DNA of 64,000 bases from Mesorhizobium sp. ORS 3324 (GTDB taxonomy: Bacteria > Pseudomonadota > Alphaproteobacteria > Rhizobiales > Rhizobiaceae): contig LM655170.1 of NCBI GenBank assembly GCA_000824825.2, forward strand, positions 125,425-189,424, read 5' to 3'. Positions 44,358 through 53,119 of this stretch are shown here, one piece after another. Position numbers and translations under genes: made by a program. The notes under the pieces are model-generated. The model was not told the DNA's origin, made no database searches, and saw nothing but the letters and a program-made list of their open reading frames with translations. The number at the start of each line of letters is the position of its first letter. Positions within the stretch are counted from its first letter, which is position 1.

Positions 44358-44831
44358 CTAGGCGATGCCGAGCTTCACTCCGATGTCGGCGGCAAGCTGC
44401 TCTTCGGTGTAACTGGCCCCGAGCCGGGACCCGTCCAGGTCGGCAAGCTCTTGTGCGACAGCCTCATCGACGGGTGAAAAGAAGCCGTTCTGCTTCGTCG
44501 CCAGGACAAAGACCTGTTCGCCGCCCCGGTTCCGGATATCGCCGATATGGTGGAGTTGGCGACCTGTGTTCCGGTCCACCGAGACCACCCGGCCGTTGAT
44601 GCTTACGCGAATGGAGGGGTCAGCCTCGGCTGCGACCGGCGAGCCACCGCCAACATGGATCATCAGCCCTTCGGCTTCCGGTTTCTGGCGCGGCTTCCTG
44701 GATGCCGAATAGCCGCCGCCACTGATCTGATCGGCAAGACGCACAATCGTAGAGCGGTTTTGTTCGATCAGCCGCTTGACCTGAACATCCTCGCGCCGCG
44801 GGCCGTCCCGCTTGGAGATGATTTCGACCAT
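44358..44831 (-). CDS. Hypothetical protein upstream of the sigma-54 activator
   Basis: A 157-residue protein. It has a charged helical N-terminus (KRLIEQNRSTIVRLADQI), a Gly/Ser/Lys-rich linker, a beta-rich middle (IRVSINGRVVSVDRNTGRQLH) and an acidic C-terminus. It lacks signal or membrane segments. The ATG at 44831 has GGGAGG upstream. It lies 78 bp before mimR on the same strand and may share its transcript. Family not recognised. Confidence 0.68.
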   Translation of the reverse strand: MVEIISKRDGPRREDVQVKRLIEQNRSTIVRLADQISGGGYSASRKPRQKPEAEGLMIHVGGGSPVAAEADPSIRVSINGRVVSVDRNTGRQLHHIGDIRNRGGEQVFVLATKQNGFFSPVDEAVAQELADLDGSRLGASYTEEQLAADIGVKLGIA

Positions 44832-45650
44832 GAATCCTCCCAGATTCACCCGGCTGCCCTGTGCCGGGGTCGCATCTTATTTTTTGACCCTACACGACCT
44901 CGGTGAGGTTTGCTATTCGTTCGTTGGCTAGCACAAAAAAGTGTGTAGCAGGTAGCAGGTGGCTGCTACAGCTTAGCTTGCCCGTCATGGCTTTTCACAG
45001 CATCATCCTAGGAAACTAGTTGTGCTCGGATCCGGGCCCGAACGGCCGCTTCAGGTCAGATCATGACAATGCCACCACCAAACCCGAACGTCGGCTCATT
45101 GAATCTCGCGCCCCAAAGCTGCCGAACTGCTGTCGGCCCCAAATCAGCCGCCCTTGCACCCTTTGTGGTCAACACGTGTACGTCGACCCTTTGTGTGGGC
45201 TGGATAGAGAATCCGCCCGCACGAAAAACTAGTCCTCTTCCTCGTCCGCGGGTTCGCCAGACCTTACGAGAGAATACGAGGGAAACGGGTTGGCGAACCA
45301 ACCGCTAACGTATTGATTTCCTGTAGAAAACGATGACCCCCAGCGACTAACACAATTGTTATCGCCAAGGGGTTACAGAGCGGTTCGCCAAAGTTGATTC
45401 AAAACGCTGATCCAGCGACTCGCCGTGCCCATTTATCGTCTACGGGTGGCGGCTTTGCGCCTCAATCGCAGTCATTAAGGTCGGGTGCTTGTCGGCGGGA
45501 TCGCCGAGGATGCTGAAATCATGCCTGAGGCGCCTTTCCCCGTACCCTTCGAAACTTTCAGTTCAGCCTTTGCTATTATAGTTGAGCGAACTTTCGTCGG
45601 TCACCACCGCCTGAAGCCTTTCTTCGGGGGGCACTTATGAGCAGGTTGAG
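44832..45650. other. Gene-free stretch with three GGTTCGCCA copies
   Basis: About 820 bp without a supportable gene between the hypothetical protein and the end of the LysR gene. GGTTCGCCA occurs at 45251-45259, inverted at 45291-45299 and direct again at 45382-45390. A small hairpin GTAGCA/TGCTAC is at 44952-44969. Open frames here lack start signals. Confidence 0.5.
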
Positions 45651-46601
45651 CTAGCGCCCCCAGACGACCGCGTTCTCGTGCCGTTTAATGATATGCTTCA
45701 GATTCTCGAAGGCGGTCGTGACGTGACCGGCGAAGCGCTCCGCCGCAGGCGAGCGTGGTCCGCTAACCCGGCGCAGGATGCCGAGTGTGCGGCTGGGCTG
45801 CGGGATCTCATAGGGGAGCACCGTCACCCGGTTCTCCTTGCGCTGCGCGAAGACCACGGAAAACGGCAGCACCGCCAGTGCATCGGTTTCGGCGAGGAAG
45901 TTGATCACGCTCATCAGCGAGCCACCGGAATAACGCACGTTGAGGTCCGACATGCCGATGCTCATCAGGATCATCTGCAGGTCGGACATCAAAGGAGAGC
46001 CGGGTAGGGGCGCCACCCAGGGAAAACTGGTCAGGTCATGCGCCCTGAGGCGGCGATTGCGCAGCAGCGGATGGTCCGGCCGGCAAGCCACGACATTGCG
46101 TCCGGGCAGGATCTCGGTGAATTCGAAGCCGGGTCCAAGGTCAAGCACGCCAATCGGCACGATCCCGAGGTCGATCTGGTTGCTCTCCAGCGCCGCGACC
46201 ATCTCGGGCAGGTTCATATAGCTCTGCTGGACGGTCACCTCGGGTTCGAGCTTCTGGAATTCCCCGATCATGCGGCTGATCATCGCGTCCATGAAGAAAG
46301 GCACGCCGCCGACACGGACGACACCCTTGGTGCCTTTCATGAAGCCCTGCACCGCATCCGACGCCTTGCGCGAGGCGGTGATGATCGTGCGCCCTTGCGC
46401 CGCGAGCTGGAAACCGAGCGGCGTCGGCTGCAGCGGCCTACGGCCCTTGAGGAACAGCGGCTCGCCGACCCGCGCCTCCAGCATGGCCAATGATCGGCTG
46501 ACCGCAGGCTGGGTCAGGCCCAGCATGGCGGCTCCTTCCGACACGCCGCCGGCATCCAGCACCGCGGCGAGCTGCATCAAGTGGCGCTCGTTCAGCTTCA
46601 T
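45651..46601 (-). CDS. LysR-family regulator of the aromatic operon
   Basis: A 316-residue LysR protein with an N-terminal winged helix (MQLAAVLDAGGVSEGAAMLG, TQPAVSRSLAMLEARVG) and a C-terminal effector domain. It is most like the GalR/PcaQ/GbpR branch. It is divergent from the intradiol dioxygenase gene across 93 bp and should activate that operon in response to an aromatic or ring-cleavage intermediate. An inverted repeat ATAGC-N5-GCTAT overlaps its start codon. Confidence 0.93.
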   Translation of the reverse strand: MKLNERHLMQLAAVLDAGGVSEGAAMLGLTQPAVSRSLAMLEARVGEPLFLKGRRPLQPTPLGFQLAAQGRTIITASRKASDAVQGFMKGTKGVVRVGGVPFFMDAMISRMIGEFQKLEPEVTVQQSYMNLPEMVAALESNQIDLGIVPIGVLDLGPGFEFTEILPGRNVVACRPDHPLLRNRRLRAHDLTSFPWVAPLPGSPLMSDLQMILMSIGMSDLNVRYSGGSLMSVINFLAETDALAVLPFSVVFAQRKENRVTVLPYEIPQPSRTLGILRRVSGPRSPAAERFAGHVTTAFENLKHIIKRHENAVVWGR

Positions 46602-46614
46602 AGCAAAACGCTAT
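46600..46614. promoter_or_regulatory. Candidate LysR box ATAGC-N5-GCTAT
   Basis: A perfect inverted repeat containing T-N11-A, the LysR-box pattern. It overlaps the LysR start codon and lies 81 bp before the dioxygenase start. Its place suits autoregulation plus activation of the divergent operon. Confidence 0.6.
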
Positions 46615-46694
46615 ACAAGGGCCACCACATCTCATCAAGCATGGCGTCGGGCCGTGTTATCCCGTTTGGCAAGGGGAAGGGAGGCCCCGGCGAA

Positions 46695-47600
46695 ATGGAC
46701 GGCCAGCACGACCCCCAGAGGGATGAATTCCCCAAGGCGATCTCGTCGCAGGCCGAAGAATTCGCGCGGCGTCTGGCGGCAATGGGCCAATCCCGTCTCG
46801 CGGCTGCGGCACAGGCCGCTGTCGATGGTTTGCACGCGCTGATCGTGGAGTTGCGGCCCTCCGGCGAGGAATTCCGGCTGGCGATCGATTTTCTGACCGA
46901 GGTCGGCCATTACGCCGATGCGCGGCGCCAGGAATGGGTGCTGTTCGCCGATGTACTGGGCGTGTCCTCGCTGATCGAGGACCAAAACAGTCCGCGCCCC
47001 GCCGGGGCGACCCCCAACACCCTGGCCGGACCTTTCTACCGGGCCGATGTGCCGGAAATGCCGCTCGGCGGGAACATCTCGCGCGACCACAAGGGCGAGC
47101 CGCTGGAGGTTACCGGGCGGATCGTGGCGCTCGGCGGCGCGGGGATCAGCGATGCGACGGTCGAGATCTGGCAGGCCAACGCCGAGGGCCTGTACGAGAA
47201 CCAGGAGCCGGACAGGCAACCGGAATTCAACCTGCGCGGACGCTTCCGCGCCGATCCGCAGGGGCGGTTCAGCTTCATGACGGTGAAGCCGAAGGGCTAC
47301 ACGCTGCCGGCGGACGGCCCTGTCGGCCGATTGATGTCCTCGCTCGGTCTTGGCCTCGAGCGGCCGGCCCACATCCATTTTCGCGTTTCGGCACCGGGCT
47401 TCGAAACGCTGACGACCCACATCTTCGACCGGTCGGACCCCGCGATCTGCCGGGATGCCATTTTCGGGGTCAAACCCGAACTCATGGCCGAGTTCCGCGC
47501 GCTGCCGCCCCATGGAGGAAAGCGGAAGCACGCGCTCGACCTCAATCTCGTGCTCTGCCCGCAGCGGCGGGGCGAAACCGAAACCTCTGGGAGGAGATGA
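46695..47600 (+). CDS. Intradiol ring-cleavage dioxygenase (hydroxyquinol 1,2-dioxygenase type) 1
   Basis: A 301-residue Fe(III) intradiol dioxygenase. It has an N-terminal helical dimerisation domain (about 1-100), then the catalytic domain with LEVTGRIVALGGAGISDATV and EIWQANAEGLYENQ. The iron ligands are the Tyr in EGLY, Tyr in PKGYTLPADGP, and both His in RPAHIHFRV. It opens hydroxyquinol to maleylacetate or a catechol to a muconate; maleylacetate reductase downstream favours hydroxyquinol. GGGAGG lies 10 nt before this ATG; an open extension to 46581 overlaps the LysR promoter. Confidence 0.9.
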   Translation: MDGQHDPQRDEFPKAISSQAEEFARRLAAMGQSRLAAAAQAAVDGLHALIVELRPSGEEFRLAIDFLTEVGHYADARRQEWVLFADVLGVSSLIEDQNSPRPAGATPNTLAGPFYRADVPEMPLGGNISRDHKGEPLEVTGRIVALGGAGISDATVEIWQANAEGLYENQEPDRQPEFNLRGRFRADPQGRFSFMTVKPKGYTLPADGPVGRLMSSLGLGLERPAHIHFRVSAPGFETLTTHIFDRSDPAICRDAIFGVKPELMAEFRALPPHGGKRKHALDLNLVLCPQRRGETETSGRR

Positions 47601-47603
47601 GCA

Positions 47604-48563
47604 ATGGCGCGTATCAGCGGCTACCACCATCTGACGCTGTCGACTGACGGCGCTCAGGAAGATTTTGATTTCTATACCAAAGCGCTCGGCCTGCATTCGG
47701 TGAAGCGCACCGTCCTGTTCGACGACGTCATCCCCGTCTATCACCTCTACTACGGCTCGCCCGATGGCGATGCCTCGACGATCATCACCACCTTCCCGTT
47801 CCGCAAGCCGGGCGTCTACGGCCGCCGCGGCACCAACCAATCGCGCACCATCATGCAATCCATCCCCACGGGGGCCGCGGATTTCTGGGTGGACCGGCTG
47901 AACGCGCGCGGCATCGAGGCCACCAAGACCACACGCTTTGGCGCCGACCGTGTGGCTTTCGCGCATCCCTGCGGCATCTGGCATGAGCTGGTGGAAAGCG
48001 ACAGCGATCCGCGCGCGCCCATCACCAACGCGGTGCAGGGCATCGGCAAGGCCCACGGCATCAAGGGCATCTACGGCGCCGTCGTGGCGGTGACGGATCG
48101 CACCGCAATGGACGACTTCCTGACCGTGGCATTGCCGCTGGAGAAGGAGGCGGACAATCACGAAGGGCTCGTGTTCCGGGTGCCAGATACGACCGGCGTC
48201 GATCAGCGGGTCGAGGTGATCGTCGATCGCGACAGCGCACAGGGCACCTGGACGCTGGCGGGCGGCACGATCCACCACCTTGCCCTCAACACGGGCGACG
48301 AAGAGAACCAGCTGAAGCTGCGCGCTCATATCGAAGGCCTCGGCTTCACCGACATCTCGGAGCAGAAGGACCGCAACTACTTCAAGTCCTGCTATGTCCG
48401 CTCGCCCGGCGGCGCGCTGTTCGAACTTGCCTGGACCACGCCGGAAGGCTGGGCCAAGGACGAACCTCCGGGCCAGATCGGCAAGACCTTGGTCTTCCCA
48501 CCATGGTTCAAGGACCGCGAGGGCGAATTGCGGGCCGGTCTGGAACAGGCGGAATTCGCGTGA
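47604..48563 (+). CDS. mhqO: VOC-family ring-cleaving dioxygenase (MhqO-like)
   Basis: A 319-residue protein with two VOC repeats, as in LinE/MhqO hydroquinone dioxygenases: YHHLTLSTDGAQEDFDFYTKALG at the start (metal His), GGTIHHLALNTGDE in the second half (His) and SPGGALFELAWTTPEGW near residue 270 (metal Glu). It is 3 bp after the first intradiol dioxygenase. It may cleave hydroquinone-type compounds by the extradiol route or detoxify quinones. The following hydrolase is the usual MhqD partner. Gene symbol follows the Bacillus homologue by family only. Confidence 0.85.
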   Translation: MARISGYHHLTLSTDGAQEDFDFYTKALGLHSVKRTVLFDDVIPVYHLYYGSPDGDASTIITTFPFRKPGVYGRRGTNQSRTIMQSIPTGAADFWVDRLNARGIEATKTTRFGADRVAFAHPCGIWHELVESDSDPRAPITNAVQGIGKAHGIKGIYGAVVAVTDRTAMDDFLTVALPLEKEADNHEGLVFRVPDTTGVDQRVEVIVDRDSAQGTWTLAGGTIHHLALNTGDEENQLKLRAHIEGLGFTDISEQKDRNYFKSCYVRSPGGALFELAWTTPEGWAKDEPPGQIGKTLVFPPWFKDREGELRAGLEQAEFA

Positions 48564-49220
48564 GTTCAGGCAGCGGTCCACTCCGGCTCGGGCCAAAAGG
48601 CGCGCAGGCGAAGGCGATTTGCGTCTTCGTCCACGGCCGCGGCCAATCGCCGGAGGAGATGCAGTCGCACGTGCTGTCGCGGTTTTCCGCGCCGGCCGTG
48701 GCGTTCATCCTGCCGCGCGCGCCGTTCGGCGTGTGGTGGCAAGCGCGCGCCGTCGATCCGCTGACGCCGGTCGCGCGTGCGCACCTTTCCGATGCGCTCG
48801 ATCATTTGGCGGCCGCTGTCGTGGCGGCGCGGGCGGAATTGCCCGGACTGCCGCTGCTTCTGGCGGGCTTTTCGCAAGGGGCATGTCTGTCGATCGAATA
48901 TCTCTGCGCCGGGCTGCCGCCGCCGGACGCGCTCGCGGCCTTCACGGGCTGCCGCGTGGGTTGTTGCGGCGGACGGGCGCTCCGAAGCCGTGCCGGCCGG
49001 CGTGCCGGTCTATCTTTCCGGCAGCGACTCCGATCCCTGGATTCCGGTCTCGGCCTTCGCCGACACGGCGCAGTCGCTCGGCCGCGGCGGCGCGAGCCTG
49101 CGAGCCGATCTGTTCCCCGGCCGCAGCCATGAGGTTTCGGATGCCGAGATTGCAATGCTGGGCACCATGATCGCCGACCTGGAGGCCGGCCGGGGCGCGC
49201 GCATGGGGGCGGCGCGATGA
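48560..49220 (+). pseudogene. MhqD-like carboxylesterase/phospholipase, frameshifted
   Basis: The GTG start overlaps the preceding stop as GTGA. The first about 134 codons read as an alpha/beta hydrolase: VFVHGRGQSPEEM, LPRAPFGVWWQARAVDPLTP, and nucleophile elbow LAGFSQGAC. After FTGCRVG at about 48958 the sense continues in the next frame as AADGRSEAVPAGVPVYLSG, DSDPWIPVSA (Asp) and FPGRSHEVSD (His). Removing one T from GGGTTGTTG at 48961 would restore a full 219-residue protein. Either a real inactivating insertion or a sequencing error; the stop overlaps the next ATG as ATGA, so the operon architecture is kept. Confidence 0.82.
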
Positions 49221-50281
49221 TGGACAGTTTCACCTTCCCCGGGCTGACGACGCGGGTGATCTTCGGTGCCGGCACCATGCGCCGCGCGGGCGAGGAGGTA
49301 CGGCGGCTCGGCCATGACAAGGTGCTGGTGCTGTCGACGCCACATCAGAAGGCCGATGCCGACAATCTGGCCGATAGCCTTGGCGGCCTCGCCGCCGGGG
49401 TCTTTGCCGGCGCGGTCATGCATACACCCGTCGAGGTCACGGAAAAGGCCGTCGACGCCTTCCGCGCCAGCGGCGCCACGGCGGTCGTGAGCCTCGGCGG
49501 CGGCTCGACCACCGGGCTCGGGAAGGCGATGGCCATGCGCACCGGCGCCGATCAGGTGGTGATCCCGACCACCTATGCCGGCTCGGAAATGACCGACATC
49601 CTCGGCGAGACGGCGGCCGGCGAGAAGACAACCCGCCGGTCGCCGGACATCCGTCCCGAGACGGTGATTTATGACGTCGATCTGACACTGACCCTCCCTG
49701 TCGGCCTCACCGTCACCTCGGCGATGAATGCGATCGCGCACGCGATGGAGGCTTTCTACGCCCCCGACCGCAACCCGGTGATCGTGCTGATGTGCAGGGA
49801 TGCCATGGCCGCGTTCCGGGACGGCATTCCGCTCCTGATCGACGATCCGCAGGAGCGCGGCGCGCGCACACAGGCGCTCTATGCGGCCTGGTGCTGCTCG
49901 AGCGCGCTCGGCTATGTCTCGATGGCGCTGCATCACAAGCTGGCGCATGTCTTCGGCGGCTCGTTCGATACGCCGCATGCCGAGACCCACGCCATCCTGC
50001 TGCCCTACACGACCGCCTTCAACGAAGCGGCGGTGCCCGATCTGCTGCGGCCGATGGCCGAAGCCTTCGGGGGCGGCTCGGCGGGCGGCGGGCTCTGGGA
50101 TTTCGCGCGCTCCGTCGGCTCTCCGCTGAGCCTGAAGGAGATAGGCATCAAGGAAGCCGATCTCGACCGCGCGGCGGCGATCGCGGTGAAGAACGCCTAT
50201 GCGAATCCGAGGCCGATTGATTTGGCGTCGATAAGGGAACTCCTCCAGGCGGCGTTTGAGGGACGCCGTCCGGGGAGCTGA
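49217..50281 (+). CDS. Maleylacetate reductase (iron-type alcohol dehydrogenase family)
   Basis: A 354-residue enzyme reducing maleylacetate to 3-oxoadipate with NAD(P)H. It has the dinucleotide loop VSLGGGSTTGLGKA, TTYAGSEMTDILGETAAGEK, and metal or active-site residues in NAIAHAMEAFYA and HHKLAHVFGGSFDTPHAETHA, all typical of maleylacetate reductases such as TfdF/GraC/MacA. It links ring cleavage to the 3-oxoadipate pathway, whose later genes are not in this window. Translationally coupled to the broken esterase by ATGA. Confidence 0.92.
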   Translation: MMDSFTFPGLTTRVIFGAGTMRRAGEEVRRLGHDKVLVLSTPHQKADADNLADSLGGLAAGVFAGAVMHTPVEVTEKAVDAFRASGATAVVSLGGGSTTGLGKAMAMRTGADQVVIPTTYAGSEMTDILGETAAGEKTTRRSPDIRPETVIYDVDLTLTLPVGLTVTSAMNAIAHAMEAFYAPDRNPVIVLMCRDAMAAFRDGIPLLIDDPQERGARTQALYAAWCCSSALGYVSMALHHKLAHVFGGSFDTPHAETHAILLPYTTAFNEAAVPDLLRPMAEAFGGGSAGGGLWDFARSVGSPLSLKEIGIKEADLDRAAAIAVKNAYANPRPIDLASIRELLQAAFEGRRPGS

Positions 50282-50307
50282 AAAGAGGCAAGAGGGAGGA
50301 AGAGCAG

Positions 50308-51582
50308 ATGATTACAAGACGGAGCCTACTGAAAGCGTCGGCGGCGACAGGCCTGGTGCTTGCCGGTTCCCGGCTGGCGACGCCGGCGCTCGCGAAGGAC
50401 GCCAAGATTCGCCTGGGCTATGTTTCGCCGCAGACGGGGCCGCTCGCCGGCTTCGCCGAAAGCGATGCCTACAACATCAAGGCCTTTCTCGCGTCCGAGG
50501 CGGGCAAGAATTTCGAGGTCATCGTCAAGGACAGCCAGTCGAACCCCAATCGCGCAGCCGAGGTGGCGAAGAGCCTGATCGTCGACGACGAGATCAACCT
50601 GATGCTGGTCGGCTCGACGCCCGAAAACACCAACCCGGTCGCCACCACCTGCGAGGCGGAGGGCGTGCCGGTCATCTCGACCATGGCGCCGTGGCAGCCC
50701 TGGTTCATCGGCCAGCAGGGCAATCCGGCCGATCCATCGTCTTGGAAGCCTTTCAAGTTCGCCTATCATTATTTCTGGGGCCTTGAAGACATCATCGCCG
50801 TCTACACCGGCATGTGGAAGCAGCTTTCCACCAACGGCAAGGTGGGCGGACTGTTCCCCAACGATGCCGACGGCAATGCCTGGGGCGATCCGAAGAATGG
50901 GCTGAAGCCCGGCCTCGATGCCGCCGGCTTCCGCCTCAGCGATCCCGGCCGCTATCAGAACCTCTCGGACGATTTCACCGCGCAGGTCAACGCCTTCAAG
51001 GCGGCCGATGCCGAGATCGTCACTGGCGTGGTCATCCCGCCCGACTTCACCACCTTCTGGAACCAGGCCCGCCAGCAAGGCTTCAAGCCCAAGGCGGCGA
51101 CGGTGGCCAAGGCCATCCTCTTCCCGCAATCGGTCGAGACGCTCGGCGACGCCGGCCACAACCTTTCGTCCGAGGTCTGGTGGTCGGCCTCGCATCCGTT
51201 CAAGTCGTCGGTGACGGGCCAGAGCTCGGCGGACCTTGCGGCGGATTTCGCCGCCAAGACCGGGCGTCCGTGGACCCAGCCGATCGGCTTCGTCCATTCG
51301 CTGTTCGAGGTGGCGGCCAATGTGATGGGCCGCGTTTCGGATCCCGGGAATGCCGAGGCGATCGCGACGGCGATAGCGGTCACCGACGTGACGACCGTGG
51401 TCGGCAAGGTGGCCTGGAATGGTGCGGGGCTACCGCCTTTCGCTGCGAAGAACGTCTCAAAGACGCCGCTCGTCGGCGGCCAGTGGCGCAAGAAGGCCGG
51501 CGGCGGCTTCGATCTGGTGATCGTCGAAAACGCCACTGCGTCCGAGATTCCCACGGCAGGCAAGATGGAAGCCCTGGCCTGA
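50308..51582 (+). CDS. Branched-chain-type ABC substrate-binding protein (aromatic importer)
   Basis: A 424-residue LivJ-like periplasmic binding protein. The N-terminus MITRRSLLKASAATGLVLAG with an ALA cleavage site is a signal peptide with paired Arg, possibly Tat. The mature protein has IRLGYVSPQTGPLAGFAE and LMLVGSTPENTNPVATTC. It is followed by two ATPases and two permeases. Position inside a hydroxyquinol operon suggests an aromatic acid or phenol ligand rather than an amino acid; this is inference. Confidence 0.9.
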   Translation: MITRRSLLKASAATGLVLAGSRLATPALAKDAKIRLGYVSPQTGPLAGFAESDAYNIKAFLASEAGKNFEVIVKDSQSNPNRAAEVAKSLIVDDEINLMLVGSTPENTNPVATTCEAEGVPVISTMAPWQPWFIGQQGNPADPSSWKPFKFAYHYFWGLEDIIAVYTGMWKQLSTNGKVGGLFPNDADGNAWGDPKNGLKPGLDAAGFRLSDPGRYQNLSDDFTAQVNAFKAADAEIVTGVVIPPDFTTFWNQARQQGFKPKAATVAKAILFPQSVETLGDAGHNLSSEVWWSASHPFKSSVTGQSSADLAADFAAKTGRPWTQPIGFVHSLFEVAANVMGRVSDPGNAEAIATAIAVTDVTTVVGKVAWNGAGLPPFAAKNVSKTPLVGGQWRKKAGGGFDLVIVENATASEIPTAGKMEALA

Positions 51583-51640
51583 CGCCACCGGGGGCGGCGT
51601 ATGCGCCGCCCTCGTTCGGCGCGACCCGAGGATGACAGTG

Positions 51641-52357
51641 ATGATACTCAGGCTGGAAAACGTCTCGAAGTCCTTCGGGGCCCTGAAGGTTACCGACGGC
51701 GTCAGCGTCACGGTGCCGCGCGGCGAGGCGTTGGGTATCATCGGTCCGAACGGGGCGGGGAAGTCGACGCTCTTCAACCTGATCACCGGCAATCTGCTCG
51801 CCAATGAGGGCCGCATCGAATTCCTCGGCCGCGACGTCACCCACGCCCCAGCCATGGATCGGGTGCGCATGGGTGTCGGCCGCAGCTTCCAGATCCCGCA
51901 GCCCTTCGAGGGGCTGAGCGTGTTCGAGAACCTCTTGACCGCCGCCGCTTTCGGTCGGGGCGGCCGCGAAGCCGAGATGGTCGACGATTGCGCTGGTATT
52001 CTCGAGGAGACCGAGCTTCTGAGGAAAGCCAATGTGCTGGCCGGATCGCTGAGCCTTCTCGACCGCAAGCGCCTGGAACTCGCCCGTGCCCTGGCAACGG
52101 GACCCGAGCTTCTGCTTCTGGACGAGATCGCCGGCGGGCTGACGGAGGGCGAATGCAAGGCGCTGGTCGCGACGATCAGGGCCATCCACGCCAGGGGCAC
52201 GACGATCATCTGGATCGAGCATGTGCTCCACGCCCTGAGATCGGTGGTCGAACGGCTTCTCGTGCTGGATTTCGGGCGCGTGATCGCAATCGGTGAGCCG
52301 GATCAGATCATGGCCTCGAAAGAGGTTCGCGAAATCTATCTGGGGATCGAGGTCTGA
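51641..52357 (+). CDS. ABC importer ATPase, LivG-like
   Basis: A 238-residue ATPase with Walker A GPNGAGKSTLFNLI, Q-loop region GRSFQIPQPFEGLSVFENL, signature LSLLDRKRLELARAL (degenerate LSGGQ, typical in LivG) and Walker B LLLLDEIAGGL. Start 51641 has GAGG 9 nt upstream; an ATG at 51632 is too close to it. Stop overlaps the next start as TGATG. Confidence 0.92.
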   Translation: MILRLENVSKSFGALKVTDGVSVTVPRGEALGIIGPNGAGKSTLFNLITGNLLANEGRIEFLGRDVTHAPAMDRVRMGVGRSFQIPQPFEGLSVFENLLTAAAFGRGGREAEMVDDCAGILEETELLRKANVLAGSLSLLDRKRLELARALATGPELLLLDEIAGGLTEGECKALVATIRAIHARGTTIIWIEHVLHALRSVVERLLVLDFGRVIAIGEPDQIMASKEVREIYLGIEV

Positions 52358-53061
52358 TGCTGCTGGAGACGCGCGCCCTCACTGCGAATTACGGCCAGTT
52401 CGGGGCGCTGTTCGGCGTGGATATCACTGTCGCTGCGGGCGAATGCCTGGCGATCATCGGCGCCAACGGCGCCGGAAAATCCACGCTGATGCGCTCGATC
52501 ACGGGGGTGATCCGCAATGAACCCGGCATGGTGCTGCACAAGGGCGAACCGATCGGTGCGCTGCCCTCGGCCGAAATCCTGAAGCGCGGCATCGCCATGG
52601 TACCGGAAGGGCGCCGGCTCTTTGCCTCGCTGAGCGTCGAGGAGAACCTTCTGATCGGCGGGCAGGCGCGCAAGGCGTCGGGGCCGTGGAGCCTGGAGGC
52701 GGTCTACGACCTCTTCCCGATCCTGCGCGAGCGGCGCAAGAACCCCGGCACGGCGCTCTCGGGAGGCCAGCAGCAGATGGTCGCGATCGGCAGGGCGTTG
52801 ATGTCCAATCCGGAATTGCTGCTCTGCGACGAGATCAGCCTCGGCCTTGCGCCCGTCGTCATTCGCGACATCTACGCCGCACTTCCCAAGGTCCGCCAAA
52901 GTGGCGCCGCGATCGTGCTGGTCGAGCAGGATATCGGCAAGGCGCTGGCGGTGGCAGACCGCGTCTACTGCATGATGGAGGGCCGGGTGACGTTGGTCGC
53001 CAAGCCGGCCGAGGTCACGCGCGAAGAAGTCCATTCCGCCTATTTCGGAGTGGCGGCATGA
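52357..53061 (+). CDS. ABC importer ATPase, LivF-like
   Basis: A 234-residue ATPase with Walker A GANGAGKSTLMRSI, MVPEGRRLFASLSVEENL (LivF mark), signature LSGGQQQMVAIGRALM and Walker B LLLCDEISLGLAP. It pairs with the LivG-like subunit to power the importer. Coupled to it by TGATG. Confidence 0.93.
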   Translation: MLLETRALTANYGQFGALFGVDITVAAGECLAIIGANGAGKSTLMRSITGVIRNEPGMVLHKGEPIGALPSAEILKRGIAMVPEGRRLFASLSVEENLLIGGQARKASGPWSLEAVYDLFPILRERRKNPGTALSGGQQQMVAIGRALMSNPELLLCDEISLGLAPVVIRDIYAALPKVRQSGAAIVLVEQDIGKALAVADRVYCMMEGRVTLVAKPAEVTREEVHSAYFGVAA

Positions 53062-53119
53062 CGAGGCAGTCCCGCATGTCTGCGCACTCTTCCCGCCGCC
53101 CGATGACGGGCGCGCGGCG

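Noticed and set aside
45056-45301. 81-codon minus-strand frame before the LysR gene
   Set aside because: No start signal and the frame spans the repeated GGTTCGCCA motifs; nothing protein-like.
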